DNA of 11,416 nucleotides, taken from an uncultured Clostridia bacterium. GTDB taxonomy: Bacteria; Bacillota; Clostridia; Oscillospirales; CAG-272. The stretch is taken from NCBI GenBank assembly GCA_947652805.1, contig CANTEM010000025.1, forward strand, positions 1 to 11,416, in the 5' to 3' direction. The position numbers and the translations under genes were made by a program. Shown here piece after piece: positions 1 through 7,062 of this stretch (within the stretch, counting starts at the first letter, position 1; every line of letters starts with the position of its first letter). The notes beneath the pieces were generated by a model. That model was not told where the DNA came from, made no database searches, and was given only the letters and a program-made list of their open reading frames with translations.

Positions 1-2
1 TG

Positions 3-413
3 GAAAAGATGGGCATTGTAGATTTAATCCATACGCCTATGTCGGAGCTTTCGGGCGGAACCCGTCAGAAGGTCTATATCGCTATGGCGTTTGCACAGTC
101 TACGCCGGTAATTATTCTGGATGAACCTACCTCATTTCTGGATATCGGTCAGCAAATAAAGTTTACTAAAATTGTAAAAGAGCTTGCTGCGAATGGAAAA
201 ACTGTGATCCTTGTATTACATGATTTGCTGACAGCCCTGAAGGTTTCCGACCAGATCAGTGTTATGGAAAACGGAAGATTGGTCATGCAAAGTCCCCCGG
301 CTAAAATCCTTCACAGCGATATAATAAAAACCTTGTTTGATGTAGAAATCAAAACCGTGCAGACTCCCGAGGGTATCCAATATTATTATCAAACAGATGA
401 CAAAAAGCTTTAA
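3..413 (+). CDS. ABC transporter ATP-binding protein, FecE/FhuC type (3' part only)
   Basis: The gene enters from the left edge, so only about the last 136 residues are visible and the Walker A motif lies outside the window. What is seen: an ABC signature LSGGTRQK at about 48-71 (the usual Gln after LSGG is Thr here), Walker B VIILDEPTS with D-loop FLD just after it, and the switch histidine in LVLHDL. The order and the text around them (a long ATPase tail ending soon after a VFGV-like LFDVEI block) match ATPases of iron-siderophore, haem and cobalamin importers (FecE, FhuC, BtuD), which energise a BtuC-type permease at the inner face of the membrane. The substrate cannot be read from this piece. 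No hairpin follows the stop before the next promoter at 429, so its transcripts probably run into the riboswitch terminator. Confidence 0.9.
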   Translation, partial: EKMGIVDLIHTPMSELSGGTRQKVYIAMAFAQSTPVIILDEPTSFLDIGQQIKFTKIVKELAANGKTVILVLHDLLTALKVSDQISVMENGRLVMQSPPAKILHSDIIKTLFDVEIKTVQTPEGIQYYYQTDDKKL

Positions 414-428
414 TATAAAAATTTTCTC

Positions 429-457
429 TTGCCATATGAGGAAATATGTGGTAGAAT
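429..457 (+). promoter_or_regulatory. sigma-A-type promoter of the riboswitch-controlled unit
   Basis: A -35 box TTGCCA (429-434) and a -10 box TAGAAT (452-457) are separated by exactly 17 bases. Transcription would start near 463-465, which is the first base of the riboswitch P1 helix. The fit of promoter and aptamer start supports both calls. The -35 box begins only 16 bases after the stop codon of the ABC ATPase gene. Confidence 0.8.
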
Positions 458-462
458 ATTAC

Positions 463-552
463 AAAAGGGAGTAGCTTGCGATGCAAATCGTTACAACGTG
501 CGTCAATCCCGGTGTCTTTACACCCGCTGTTGTATGAAAAAGCGAGACTTTT
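463..552 (+). promoter_or_regulatory. yybP-ykoY manganese riboswitch (aptamer)
   Basis: The RNA shows the conserved parts of the yybP-ykoY family in order: P1 5' strand AAAAG (463-467) running into GGGAGUAGC (467-475); a short P2 hairpin CGAU/AUCG (479-482 with 487-490) capped by a GNRA loop GCAA; a third arm UACAAC/GUUGUA (492-497 with 529-534), extended by GCG/CGC (500-502 with 525-527), with the conserved CGUCAAU internal loop (501-507) and an upper helix GGUGU/ACACC (511-515 with 520-524); then AGCGAGAC (541-548) and the P1 3' strand CUUUU (548-552). From memory, this lines up with the Lactococcus lactis aptamer, except that one hairpin near the 3' side is missing. The family binds Mn2+ between two loops and usually turns on Mn2+ efflux genes. 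Base pairing was worked out by eye, not by covariance search. Confidence 0.9.
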
Positions 553-585
553 ATTGCGAACCGTAATAAAAGTCTCGCTTTTTTT
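537..585 (+). terminator. riboswitch expression platform: intrinsic terminator
   Basis: A perfect 15-bp stem (541-555 with 565-579) has a 9-base loop (556-564) and a run of Ts; four more A-T pairs can extend the base (537-540 with 580-583). Its 5' arm contains both the conserved AGCGAGAC block and the P1 3' strand of the aptamer. Folding of the Mn2+-bound aptamer and of the terminator therefore exclude each other, which predicts readthrough when Mn2+ is high. It probably also ends messages arriving from the ABC transporter gene. Confidence 0.92.
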
Positions 586-655
586 GCGAAATGCACAGAA
601 TGCACTTCTGCTTCTATGTCAAAAATAATGACAATGGTATCTTAAAGGAGTCAAT

Positions 656-1774
656 ATGGAAATTTTGTACGAAAATCTGCTGAAACTGGAATGGCAGCAA
701 ATTGTCATGTGGGCAATCGGCGGCATTTTAATTTTTCTTGCGATTAAAAAGGATATGGAGCCAACACTCCTCCTGCCGATCGGATTCGGCGCAATTCTTG
801 TAAATCTTCCCTTCTCCGGTGCAGTAACACAAATTGTTGACGGTGCAGTGGAAGAAGGCGCACTCAGCGTCCTCTTTGACGCCGGCATCGCCAATGAGCT
901 ATTCCCTCTGATCCTATTTATCGGCATAGGTGCCATGATCGATTTCGGCCCGCTGCTTGCCAATCCCAAGCTGATGATCTTCGGTGCAGCCGCACAGTTT
1001 GGCATCTTCTTCACATTGTGCGTAGCGTCCATGTTCTTCGATATCAATGACGCGGCCGCAATTGCAATTATCGGCGCCGCTGACGGCCCCACCTCCATTG
1101 TTGTTGCACAAAAGCTGATGTCCAAATACCTTGGTGCAATTATGGTAGCCGCTTATTCTTACATGGCGCTGGTTCCCATCATTCAGCCACCAATTATTAA
1201 GCTTCTCACAACAAAAAAAGAACGGCTGATCCGTATGCCCTATGAGCAGAAAGAAGTATCCAAGCTAACCCGGATCCTGTTCCCCATTATTATCACAGTC
1301 ATTGCTGGACTCATCGCACCTGCTTCCGTATCGCTGATTGGGTTCCTTATGTTTGGCAACTTAATCCGCGAGTGCGGCGTGCTTAATTCCCTGTCCGATA
1401 CCGCGCAGAAAGTGCTGGCAAATCTGATCACCATTTTCCTCGGTATCACAATCGCTACAAAAATGCAGGCGGATCAGTTTTTGAAGCCCGAAACTCTTTT
1501 GATTCTCGGTCTCGGTCTGGTTGCCTTTATCTTTGACACTGCCGGCGGCGTGTTGTTCGCAAAGTTTATCAATCTGTTTGCAAAGAAAAAAATCAATCCC
1601 ATGATTGGTGCAGCCGGCATTTCCGCATTTCCCATGTCCGGGCGGGTAGTCCATAAAATGGGACAGGCAGAAGATCCCCAGAACTTCCTGCTGATGCACT
1701 CTATCGGCGTTAACGTATCTGGTCAGATCGCATCCGTAATAGCAGGCGGTTTGATTCTTAATTTCTTCAGTTGA
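656..1774 (+). CDS. Na+-translocating decarboxylase beta subunit family protein (OadB/GcdB-like), orphan
   Basis: This 372-residue, very hydrophobic protein is full length for the beta subunit of oxaloacetate, methylmalonyl-CoA or glutaconyl-CoA decarboxylases, the membrane part that moves Na+ as the carboxyl group is released. Family motifs are clear: GAMIDFGPLLANP (about 92-104), ADGPTS with Asp143, AAYSYMALVP with Tyr167/Tyr169, IIQPPI, then NPMIGAAGISAFP (Asn314, Gly318, Ser323), Arg330, and a C-terminal DPQNFLLMH block. These include the residues known for ion binding in OadB. Two sites differ from the usual family text: PMSGR where PMAAR is common, and GVN (351-353) where GPN is common. 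Start: ATG behind AAAGGAG (644-650). No alpha subunit or biotin carrier is next to it, and it is controlled by a Mn2+ riboswitch, so a decarboxylase role is doubtful. A cation exporter is an inference. Confidence 0.9.
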   Translation: MEILYENLLKLEWQQIVMWAIGGILIFLAIKKDMEPTLLLPIGFGAILVNLPFSGAVTQIVDGAVEEGALSVLFDAGIANELFPLILFIGIGAMIDFGPLLANPKLMIFGAAAQFGIFFTLCVASMFFDINDAAAIAIIGAADGPTSIVVAQKLMSKYLGAIMVAAYSYMALVPIIQPPIIKLLTTKKERLIRMPYEQKEVSKLTRILFPIIITVIAGLIAPASVSLIGFLMFGNLIRECGVLNSLSDTAQKVLANLITIFLGITIATKMQADQFLKPETLLILGLGLVAFIFDTAGGVLFAKFINLFAKKKINPMIGAAGISAFPMSGRVVHKMGQAEDPQNFLLMHSIGVNVSGQIASVIAGGLILNFFS

Positions 1775-1811
1775 AAACGGATATACACATAAGGAAAGGA
1801 AGAACAAAACT

Positions 1812-1970
1812 ATGAATTTTCATCCCGGAGCCTTTATTGACAGTCTGTATTATATGGGCGTTGGCATGCTCGGTATTATGTTGGTAATCGGTGTCATCAT
1901 CGGCATTACTGCACTATTGAATAAAATTACAAATAAAAAACCTGCAAACAAAAAAGACTCCCTTAAATAA
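1812..1970 (+). CDS. small single-span membrane protein, OadG-like (decarboxylase gamma-type subunit)
   Basis: The reading frame encodes 52 residues: a short N-terminal part (MNFHPGAFIDSL), one strong transmembrane stretch rich in Gly, Ile, Val and Met (about residues 15-36), and a Lys/Asn-rich cytoplasmic tail. This is the build of OadG gamma chains, which are usually about 80 residues, have one helix and anchor the complex to the beta subunit. The motif of one membrane span beginning with a GVGML-like segment fits that family, but the protein is too short for a firm call by sequence alone. An AAGGAAAGGAAG purine run (1791-1802) serves as ribosome binding site. It lies 37 bases after the beta-type gene and its stop codon falls in the loop of the following terminator, so the two are clearly one unit. 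Confidence 0.8.
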   Translation: MNFHPGAFIDSLYYMGVGMLGIMLVIGVIIGITALLNKITNKKPANKKDSLK

Positions 1971-1982
1971 AGGGAGTCTTTT
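1952..1982. terminator. bidirectional intrinsic terminator between converging units
   Basis: A perfect 12-bp stem AAAAGACTCCCT / AGGGAGTCTTTT (1952-1963 with 1971-1982) has a 7-base loop holding the TAA stop of the gamma-like gene. T-rich tails are present in both directions (TTTTCTTTT rightward; on the other strand TTTTTTGTTT), so it can end both the plus-strand pair and the long minus-strand operon, whose last stop lies at 1986. Confidence 0.92.
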
Positions 1983-1985
1983 CTT

Positions 1986-2705
1986 TTATAATCCAAATCC
2001 GCCGTCCACACCAATGCATTGCCCCGTCACGTACGATGCAGCGTCAGACGCAAGAAATGCAATCACCTGTGCAACCTCTTCCGGTTTGCCGATCCGGCAA
2101 AAAGGAATCTCCTCAGTCAAAGCCATTATATCCGCCTTTGAAAATCCTGCGTTCATATCTGTGGCAATCACACCTGGTTCCACACAGTTTACTGTAATTC
2201 CGGAGGGCGCCAATTCCTTTGCCAGCGCCATAGTTAGCCCTCGCACCCCGGCTTTGGAAGCACTGTATGCAACCTCGCAGGAAGCGCCGCACCGTCCCCA
2301 GACTGAACCTACATTAATGATTCGTCCCCTGCGATTTTTCACCATATAATCTGAGGCACTCCGGCATAGGTAAAAAACAGAAGCAAGATTGGTGTCGCAA
2401 ATTTGTCTCCAGTCCGCATTACTGGTATCGCAGATCTGCCCAATGCGGGAAATCCCCGCATTACACACCAATACATCTAAGCCGCCCAAAACCTGCACTG
2501 CTTGCTCCATCGCTCCGTCTGCGGCGTCCGGATCAGAAATATCTGCCGAAATGGATACCGCACCTGTTCGCCGACATACCGTGTCGGCGGCATCGTGGCT
2601 GTTATGATACAAAAACACCACCTGATCCCCAAGGGCTGCGAATGCTTCCACCGTGGCAGCGCCGATTCCCCGGCTGCCGCCGGATATGAGAACTTTTCTT
2701 GCCAT
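1986..2705 (-). CDS. short-chain dehydrogenase/reductase, FabG-like (3-oxoacyl-ACP reductase family)
   Basis: The 239-residue protein is a complete classical SDR with a Rossmann fold. Seen: cofactor loop SGGSRGIG (8-15), NAG (82-84), and the full catalytic tetrad Asn106, Ser134, Tyr147 and Lys151 (YSASK), followed by EPGVIATDM and the C-terminal DGGF. These proteins reduce 3-oxoacyl-ACP/CoA or related ketones, mostly with NADPH. The nearest textbook relative is FabG, but no fatty acid synthesis genes are beside it, so the substrate is open; a hydroxyacyl-CoA related to the upstream dehydratase-like protein is one possibility. It starts one base after the stop of the gene before it and shows no good Shine-Dalgarno sequence, which suggests translational coupling. 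It is the last gene of the operon. Confidence 0.93.
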   Translation of the reverse strand: MARKVLISGGSRGIGAATVEAFAALGDQVVFLYHNSHDAADTVCRRTGAVSISADISDPDAADGAMEQAVQVLGGLDVLVCNAGISRIGQICDTSNADWRQICDTNLASVFYLCRSASDYMVKNRRGRIINVGSVWGRCGASCEVAYSASKAGVRGLTMALAKELAPSGITVNCVEPGVIATDMNAGFSKADIMALTEEIPFCRIGKPEEVAQVIAFLASDAASYVTGQCIGVDGGFGL

Positions 2706-2706
2706 G

Positions 2707-4035
2707 TTATACAGTCAAAGGCGTTTTTACCGTGTCCGCCTTCTTCTCCTGTTTTGATGCAGTCTGTTTTTCTGCCTGATCCTGCAAAGCCACACCTGCA
2801 TTTTCTGCCGCACAGGAAAGCATCAGCTTGATCCGGTTTTCCTGATTGATTTTCGTCGCACCCGGGTCGTAGTCGATCGCCACAATATTCACATCCGGAT
2901 GCCGCTCTTTAATGGGCTTCATCATACCCTTGCCTACAATGTGATTGGGCAAACACCCGAACGGCTGGGCGCACACAATATTTTTCACACCCGAATCAAT
3001 CAGTTCCAGCATCTCTGCGGGAAGCAGCCACCCTTCTCCCATTTTGGTACCCATACCGATATATCCGGACACCAGCTTTATCGTATGTTCAATGGGAGTA
3101 GGAGCGGAAAATCTGCTGTTTTTCTGAATCGCCCGGATCAAATCATTCTGCATTTTGCGCATGATCTGATATACAACCTTACTGCCGGCAGCCTTCACCT
3201 TCCCGATTCCATATAGCTTATTATCTACAATACCATTATAGATACAATACATGCAGAAATCAATCAAGCCGGGCATGGATACTTCCGCGCCCTGGGATAC
3301 GAGAAAATCCTCTAAGTTATTATTGCCAAGGGGAGAGAATTTTACAAAGATCTCGCCAACAATTCCGACCTTGATTTTCTTTTCTTTCCGTAGACGAAGC
3401 CCGGCAAACTCCCGTACGATTGCGTCATAATTCTTTTTTACATCCCTGTAGCCGACTTTTTTATCGAACAATTCGTCTGCCAAAAACTTCGTCCACTTGT
3501 CGCATAGGCTGTCGCTCGCACCCGGCTCCTCCTCATAGGGACGGCACTGATTGCGCAGCGTCATCAGAAGATCTCCGTAAAGCACCGCATAAATCATCCC
3601 GCGAATCAAAGGCAGTGTCAGCTTAAAACCCGGATTATCCTCTAGTCCCGATATGTTCAGAGATATTACCGGGATATATCCATAGCCTGCTTTTTCCAGC
3701 GCCTTGCGCAGCAGAGCAATATAATTGGATGCCCGGCACCCGCCGCCTGTCTGGGTCAGCATAAGTGCCACTTTGTGACTGTCATACTTTCCGGACTGGA
3801 TCGCATCCAAAAACTGTCCGATTACCAGAAGCGCAGGATAGCACGTATCGTTATGTACATATTTCAACCCGTAATCTTTTACACTCTGCCCGCAGTTTTC
3901 CAAAAGCTCCGCTTTATAGCCGTGACGGGTAAGAATCTGCGCAATCATTTTAAAATGCATTGGCAGCATGGTGGGAATGAGGATCGTGTAGTCCTTCTTC
4001 ATTTCCTCTGTAAACTGCACCTTTGGTTTGATCAT
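2707..4035 (-). CDS. 2-hydroxyacyl-CoA dehydratase-like Fe-S protein (HgdB/BcrC-related, COG3580-type)
   Basis: This 442-residue protein resembles the C-terminal third of the large fused activase/dehydratase proteins of Clostridia. Seen: NDTCYPALL (Cys65), TGGGCRASNY (Cys100), a CMYC pair (261/264), CAQPFGCLPNHI (Cys355, Cys361) and the family tail DYDPGATKINQENRIKLML (388-406). Cys65, Cys100 and Cys355 are good candidates for iron-sulfur cluster ligands. Relatives accept an electron from an ATP-driven activase and carry out low-potential reductions or dehydrations; the substrate of this subgroup is unknown. The last 30 residues are a charged, low-complexity tail. Its ATG overlaps the stop of the activase gene by four bases (ATGA), with GAGGT six bases upstream, so expression is coupled. 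It could instead be a maturation or electron-transfer factor rather than an enzyme. Confidence 0.88.
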   Translation of the reverse strand: MIKPKVQFTEEMKKDYTILIPTMLPMHFKMIAQILTRHGYKAELLENCGQSVKDYGLKYVHNDTCYPALLVIGQFLDAIQSGKYDSHKVALMLTQTGGGCRASNYIALLRKALEKAGYGYIPVISLNISGLEDNPGFKLTLPLIRGMIYAVLYGDLLMTLRNQCRPYEEEPGASDSLCDKWTKFLADELFDKKVGYRDVKKNYDAIVREFAGLRLRKEKKIKVGIVGEIFVKFSPLGNNNLEDFLVSQGAEVSMPGLIDFCMYCIYNGIVDNKLYGIGKVKAAGSKVVYQIMRKMQNDLIRAIQKNSRFSAPTPIEHTIKLVSGYIGMGTKMGEGWLLPAEMLELIDSGVKNIVCAQPFGCLPNHIVGKGMMKPIKERHPDVNIVAIDYDPGATKINQENRIKLMLSCAAENAGVALQDQAEKQTASKQEKKADTVKTPLTV

Positions 4036-7031
4036 GCAAGTACCTCGTCTCTTTGTTTGTTTTCCACTTTTTTCCGATCCTCCATCGCGCCGATCAGACT
4101 GCGCAGCCGGATTTTCACCGCGCCCAAATTGGTAATTTCATCAATTTTCAGCTGTGTATACAGCTTTCCACTGCGTTCCAGCAGACTCCGGATTTCGTCC
4201 GTTGTAATCGCATCTACGCCGCATCCGAAGGATACCAGCTGCACCAGCTGACAGTCCTCGTGTCGTGCAGCATATTCTGCCGCTCTGTACAGCCGCGCAT
4301 GATATGTCCACTGATTGAGCACCTCAACCTCCGGTGTCTCTGACAAATCGGATATACTGTCCTCACTCACTACAACAAAACCCAATGTTCCTGCCAACCG
4401 GTCGATTCCGTGCCCAACCTCCGCGTCCGCATGATAAGGGCGTCCTGCTAAAATCATAACCGGACGATTCTCACTGCGGGCAAAGGAAAGTGCCCGTCGT
4501 CCTTCTCTGCGAATGTCTGCCATCCACGCGTCATACGCGTCCAAGCCTGCCATGACCGCTTTTGCCACTTCTCCTCTGGAGATATCCGGGAAGAACTTCC
4601 GCAAATACCGATGCAGTCCTTTGGTCAGCTCCTTTTCGCTGTTGATATTCAAATACGGATATAAAAATTTTACTTCTGCCAGGGCGTCCGTATTGGCTGC
4701 AAGCAGCTCTGAATAATATGCCACCACCGGGCAGTTATAATGATTATCTCCGGATTTTTCATCCATATTATATGTCAGACACGGATAAAAAATAGCGTCC
4801 ACACCCTGATCCAGCAGCAGTTGGATATGTCCGTGCATCAGCTTCGCCGGATAACAGGCAGTGTCGGAGGGAATGCTGAAATGTCCCTTTTCATAAATCT
4901 CCCTGCTGGATTGCCCCGTCAGGATCACCCGAAATCCAAGGGAGCGGAATATGGTGTGCCAAAGGGGTGCAAGCTCATACATACCAAGTGCCAGCGGCAG
5001 TCCGATCGTCCCGCGTCTGCCCTCTCCTTCTTCCCGGGCAAGGGCAGTCAGCTTTTCCCGCTTATACTGGTGCAGATTCGGCAAAGCAGCAGCTTCCCGC
5101 TGGGATACTCCTGCACCTTTTTCACACTGATTCCCGGAAACGAACTTCGCACCGGTGCTGAATGTATTGATTGTCAGATTACACCGATTTTCGCATTTTC
5201 CACACCGGGCACTTACAGCCTTGTGGGTAAACTGCATCAGCGCATCCCGGTCAAGAAGACTGGATGATTTATTTCCCAGCCCAGCAGCATACAGTGCCGC
5301 GCCATATGCACCCATCAGTCCTGCAATTCCCGGTCTGGTAACATTTCTTCCCAGCTCCATTTCAAAGCTGCGCAGTACAGCATCATTATAAAAGGTTCCG
5401 CCCTGCACAACGATATTTTTTCCCAGTTCCTCTGCGCTACTGGCGCGAATCACCTTATAAATCGCATTTTTCACAACGCTTACAGACAGCCCGGCAGAAA
5501 TATCCTCCACGCCGATCCCGTCTTTTTGCGCCTGCTTTACGGAAGAATTCATAAATACCGTACACCGGCTTCCAAGATCCACCGGTGCCTGTGCGGAAAG
5601 TCCCAGCTTTGCAAATTCCGCTACGGAATAGCCCATGGATTTTGCAAAGGTTTCCAGAAAGGATCCGCAGCCGGAGGAACAGGCCTCATTAAGCATGATG
5701 CTGTCTATAGAATGATTCTTGATTTTAAAACACTTGATGTCCTGACCGCCGATATCCAGAATAAAATCTACCTGAGGATCAAAATGCTGAGCGGCCGTAT
5801 AATGGGCAATCGTTTCTACAATTCCCTTATCTACACCGAATGCATGACAAATCAATTCTTCTCCGTAGCCGGTGACAGCGCTTTGCCGAATGGAAATGCG
5901 CATTCCACATAAATCATATATTTTCAAAAGCTGCTGCCGCACGATTTCCACAGGATTACCCTTGTTGGAATCATAGTATGTATATAGAAGTCTGCCTAAG
6001 TCGTCAATTAAGGCAAGTTTTGTTGTGGTACTGCCGCAATCAATGCCAAGGTAAGCATCGCCGCTGTAGGATGCAGGATCCGTTACAGGCACGTTGGCGG
6101 CACTATGGCGCTCCACAAATGCTTTATACTCCGCCTCGGATGCAAACAAAGGCTTGCTGTGCTCCGATTCCGTTTTCTGTGCAGCAGCATTTTCGATACG
6201 TTCCATAAGAGCATTTATCTGTACCGATTCCCCGGCAGTGCCGGCGTACAGCGCCGCGCCGAGCGCTACGGCAAACCGTCCGTATTCCGGGAACAGCGCC
6301 ATATCCTCCGTCAGTCCCAAGGTTTCCGTAAACCGGCGGCGCAAACCCTTACAGTAATACAGCGGTCCGCCAAGAAACATAACCCGTCCGTCGATTTTCC
6401 GCCCCTGGGCAAGCCCCGCAATCGTCTGATTCACTACTGCCTGATAGATGCTGGCAGCAATGTCCTCTTTACGCGCACCCTGATTAAGCAGAGGCTGGAT
6501 ATCTGTTTTCGCAAACACACCACACCGGGAAGCGATAGAATAAATCCGCTGACTTTGCAGAGACAGTTCATCCAATTCATCCGGCGTCACATCCAACAGT
6601 GTAGCCATTTGGTCGATAAATGCTCCGGTTCCGCCTGCACAGCTTCCGTTCATCCGTTCATCGGTACCGCCCTTGAAGAAGATCACCTTCGCATCCTCAC
6701 CCCCAAGTTCAATCACACAGGAGGTGTCCGGCTCCAAGGTTTTGATTACTTCACCGGTAGCAAATACCTCCTGCACAAACGGAAGATCTGCCGCCTGCGC
6801 CATGCCCAGTCCCGCAGACCCGGATACTGCCACGCGCACCCTGTCCATCGGCACCTGCTGCTGTGCTTCCCGTAAAAGCTCCAGTGTTTTCTGCCGTACC
6901 TGGGACAAATGCCGTTCATATTTCTCGTATACTACTTCTCCCTCCGCTATAGCAACAACCTTTGCGGTAGTAGATCCAATATCAATCCCTATGCACATGT
7001 CCTTTGCGAATTTATCCAAATACTTCAGCAT
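4032..7031 (-). CDS. acyl-CoA dehydratase activase, tandem BadF/BcrA/HgdC ATPase with DUF2229 region
   Basis: The 999-residue protein holds two ASKHA-fold activase domains followed by a DUF2229-type region. Domain 1 (about 12-266) starts CIGIDIGSTTAK and has the Fe-S cysteine sites GSCAGGTGAF and SRCGVF; domain 2 (about 326-583) starts LGIDCGSTTTK and has EACSSGCGSF and SRCTVF. In the HgdC family such cysteines bind one [4Fe-4S] cluster between two subunits, and ATP hydrolysis drives an electron into the partner dehydratase. A cysteine cluster CGKCENRC follows near 610-617, then the DUF2229 part (about 673-890) with SDTACYP and FYPCLTYN. I place the start at 7031, the second ATG of the frame, because GAGGA stands seven bases before it but only about one base before the upstream ATG at 7037. 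The partner gene overlaps its end. Confidence 0.93.
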   Translation of the reverse strand: MLKYLDKFAKDMCIGIDIGSTTAKVVAIAEGEVVYEKYERHLSQVRQKTLELLREAQQQVPMDRVRVAVSGSAGLGMAQAADLPFVQEVFATGEVIKTLEPDTSCVIELGGEDAKVIFFKGGTDERMNGSCAGGTGAFIDQMATLLDVTPDELDELSLQSQRIYSIASRCGVFAKTDIQPLLNQGARKEDIAASIYQAVVNQTIAGLAQGRKIDGRVMFLGGPLYYCKGLRRRFTETLGLTEDMALFPEYGRFAVALGAALYAGTAGESVQINALMERIENAAAQKTESEHSKPLFASEAEYKAFVERHSAANVPVTDPASYSGDAYLGIDCGSTTTKLALIDDLGRLLYTYYDSNKGNPVEIVRQQLLKIYDLCGMRISIRQSAVTGYGEELICHAFGVDKGIVETIAHYTAAQHFDPQVDFILDIGGQDIKCFKIKNHSIDSIMLNEACSSGCGSFLETFAKSMGYSVAEFAKLGLSAQAPVDLGSRCTVFMNSSVKQAQKDGIGVEDISAGLSVSVVKNAIYKVIRASSAEELGKNIVVQGGTFYNDAVLRSFEMELGRNVTRPGIAGLMGAYGAALYAAGLGNKSSSLLDRDALMQFTHKAVSARCGKCENRCNLTINTFSTGAKFVSGNQCEKGAGVSQREAAALPNLHQYKREKLTALAREEGEGRRGTIGLPLALGMYELAPLWHTIFRSLGFRVILTGQSSREIYEKGHFSIPSDTACYPAKLMHGHIQLLLDQGVDAIFYPCLTYNMDEKSGDNHYNCPVVAYYSELLAANTDALAEVKFLYPYLNINSEKELTKGLHRYLRKFFPDISRGEVAKAVMAGLDAYDAWMADIRREGRRALSFARSENRPVMILAGRPYHADAEVGHGIDRLAGTLGFVVVSEDSISDLSETPEVEVLNQWTYHARLYRAAEYAARHEDCQLVQLVSFGCGVDAITTDEIRSLLERSGKLYTQLKIDEITNLGAVKIRLRSLIGAMEDRKKVENKQRDEVLA

Positions 7032-7062
7032 CCACATTTCCTCGCTTGCTTGTTTTCAATAC

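Noticed and set aside
481..537. An 18-codon reading frame (ATG at 481, TGA at 535-537) behind GGGAG, looking like a leader peptide or secreted mini-peptide before a terminator.
   Set aside because: The GGGAG and most of the frame are conserved bases and helices of the yybP-ykoY aptamer; the frame is explained by RNA structure and no translation is needed.
586..643. A short direct repeat TGCACAGAATGCAC near 592-605 as a possible operator.
   Set aside because: Only a five-base repeat; too short to support a site, and regulation is already explained by the riboswitch.
619..1125. A 168-codon minus-strand open frame opposite the beta-subunit gene.
   Set aside because: Low-complexity Ala/Ser/Ile-rich translation typical of an antisense shadow; the plus-strand frame has clear family motifs.
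6105..6875. A 256-codon plus-strand open frame opposite the activase gene.
   Set aside because: It lies fully antisense to strongly conserved activase domains, has no recognisable domain and no supporting ribosome binding site.
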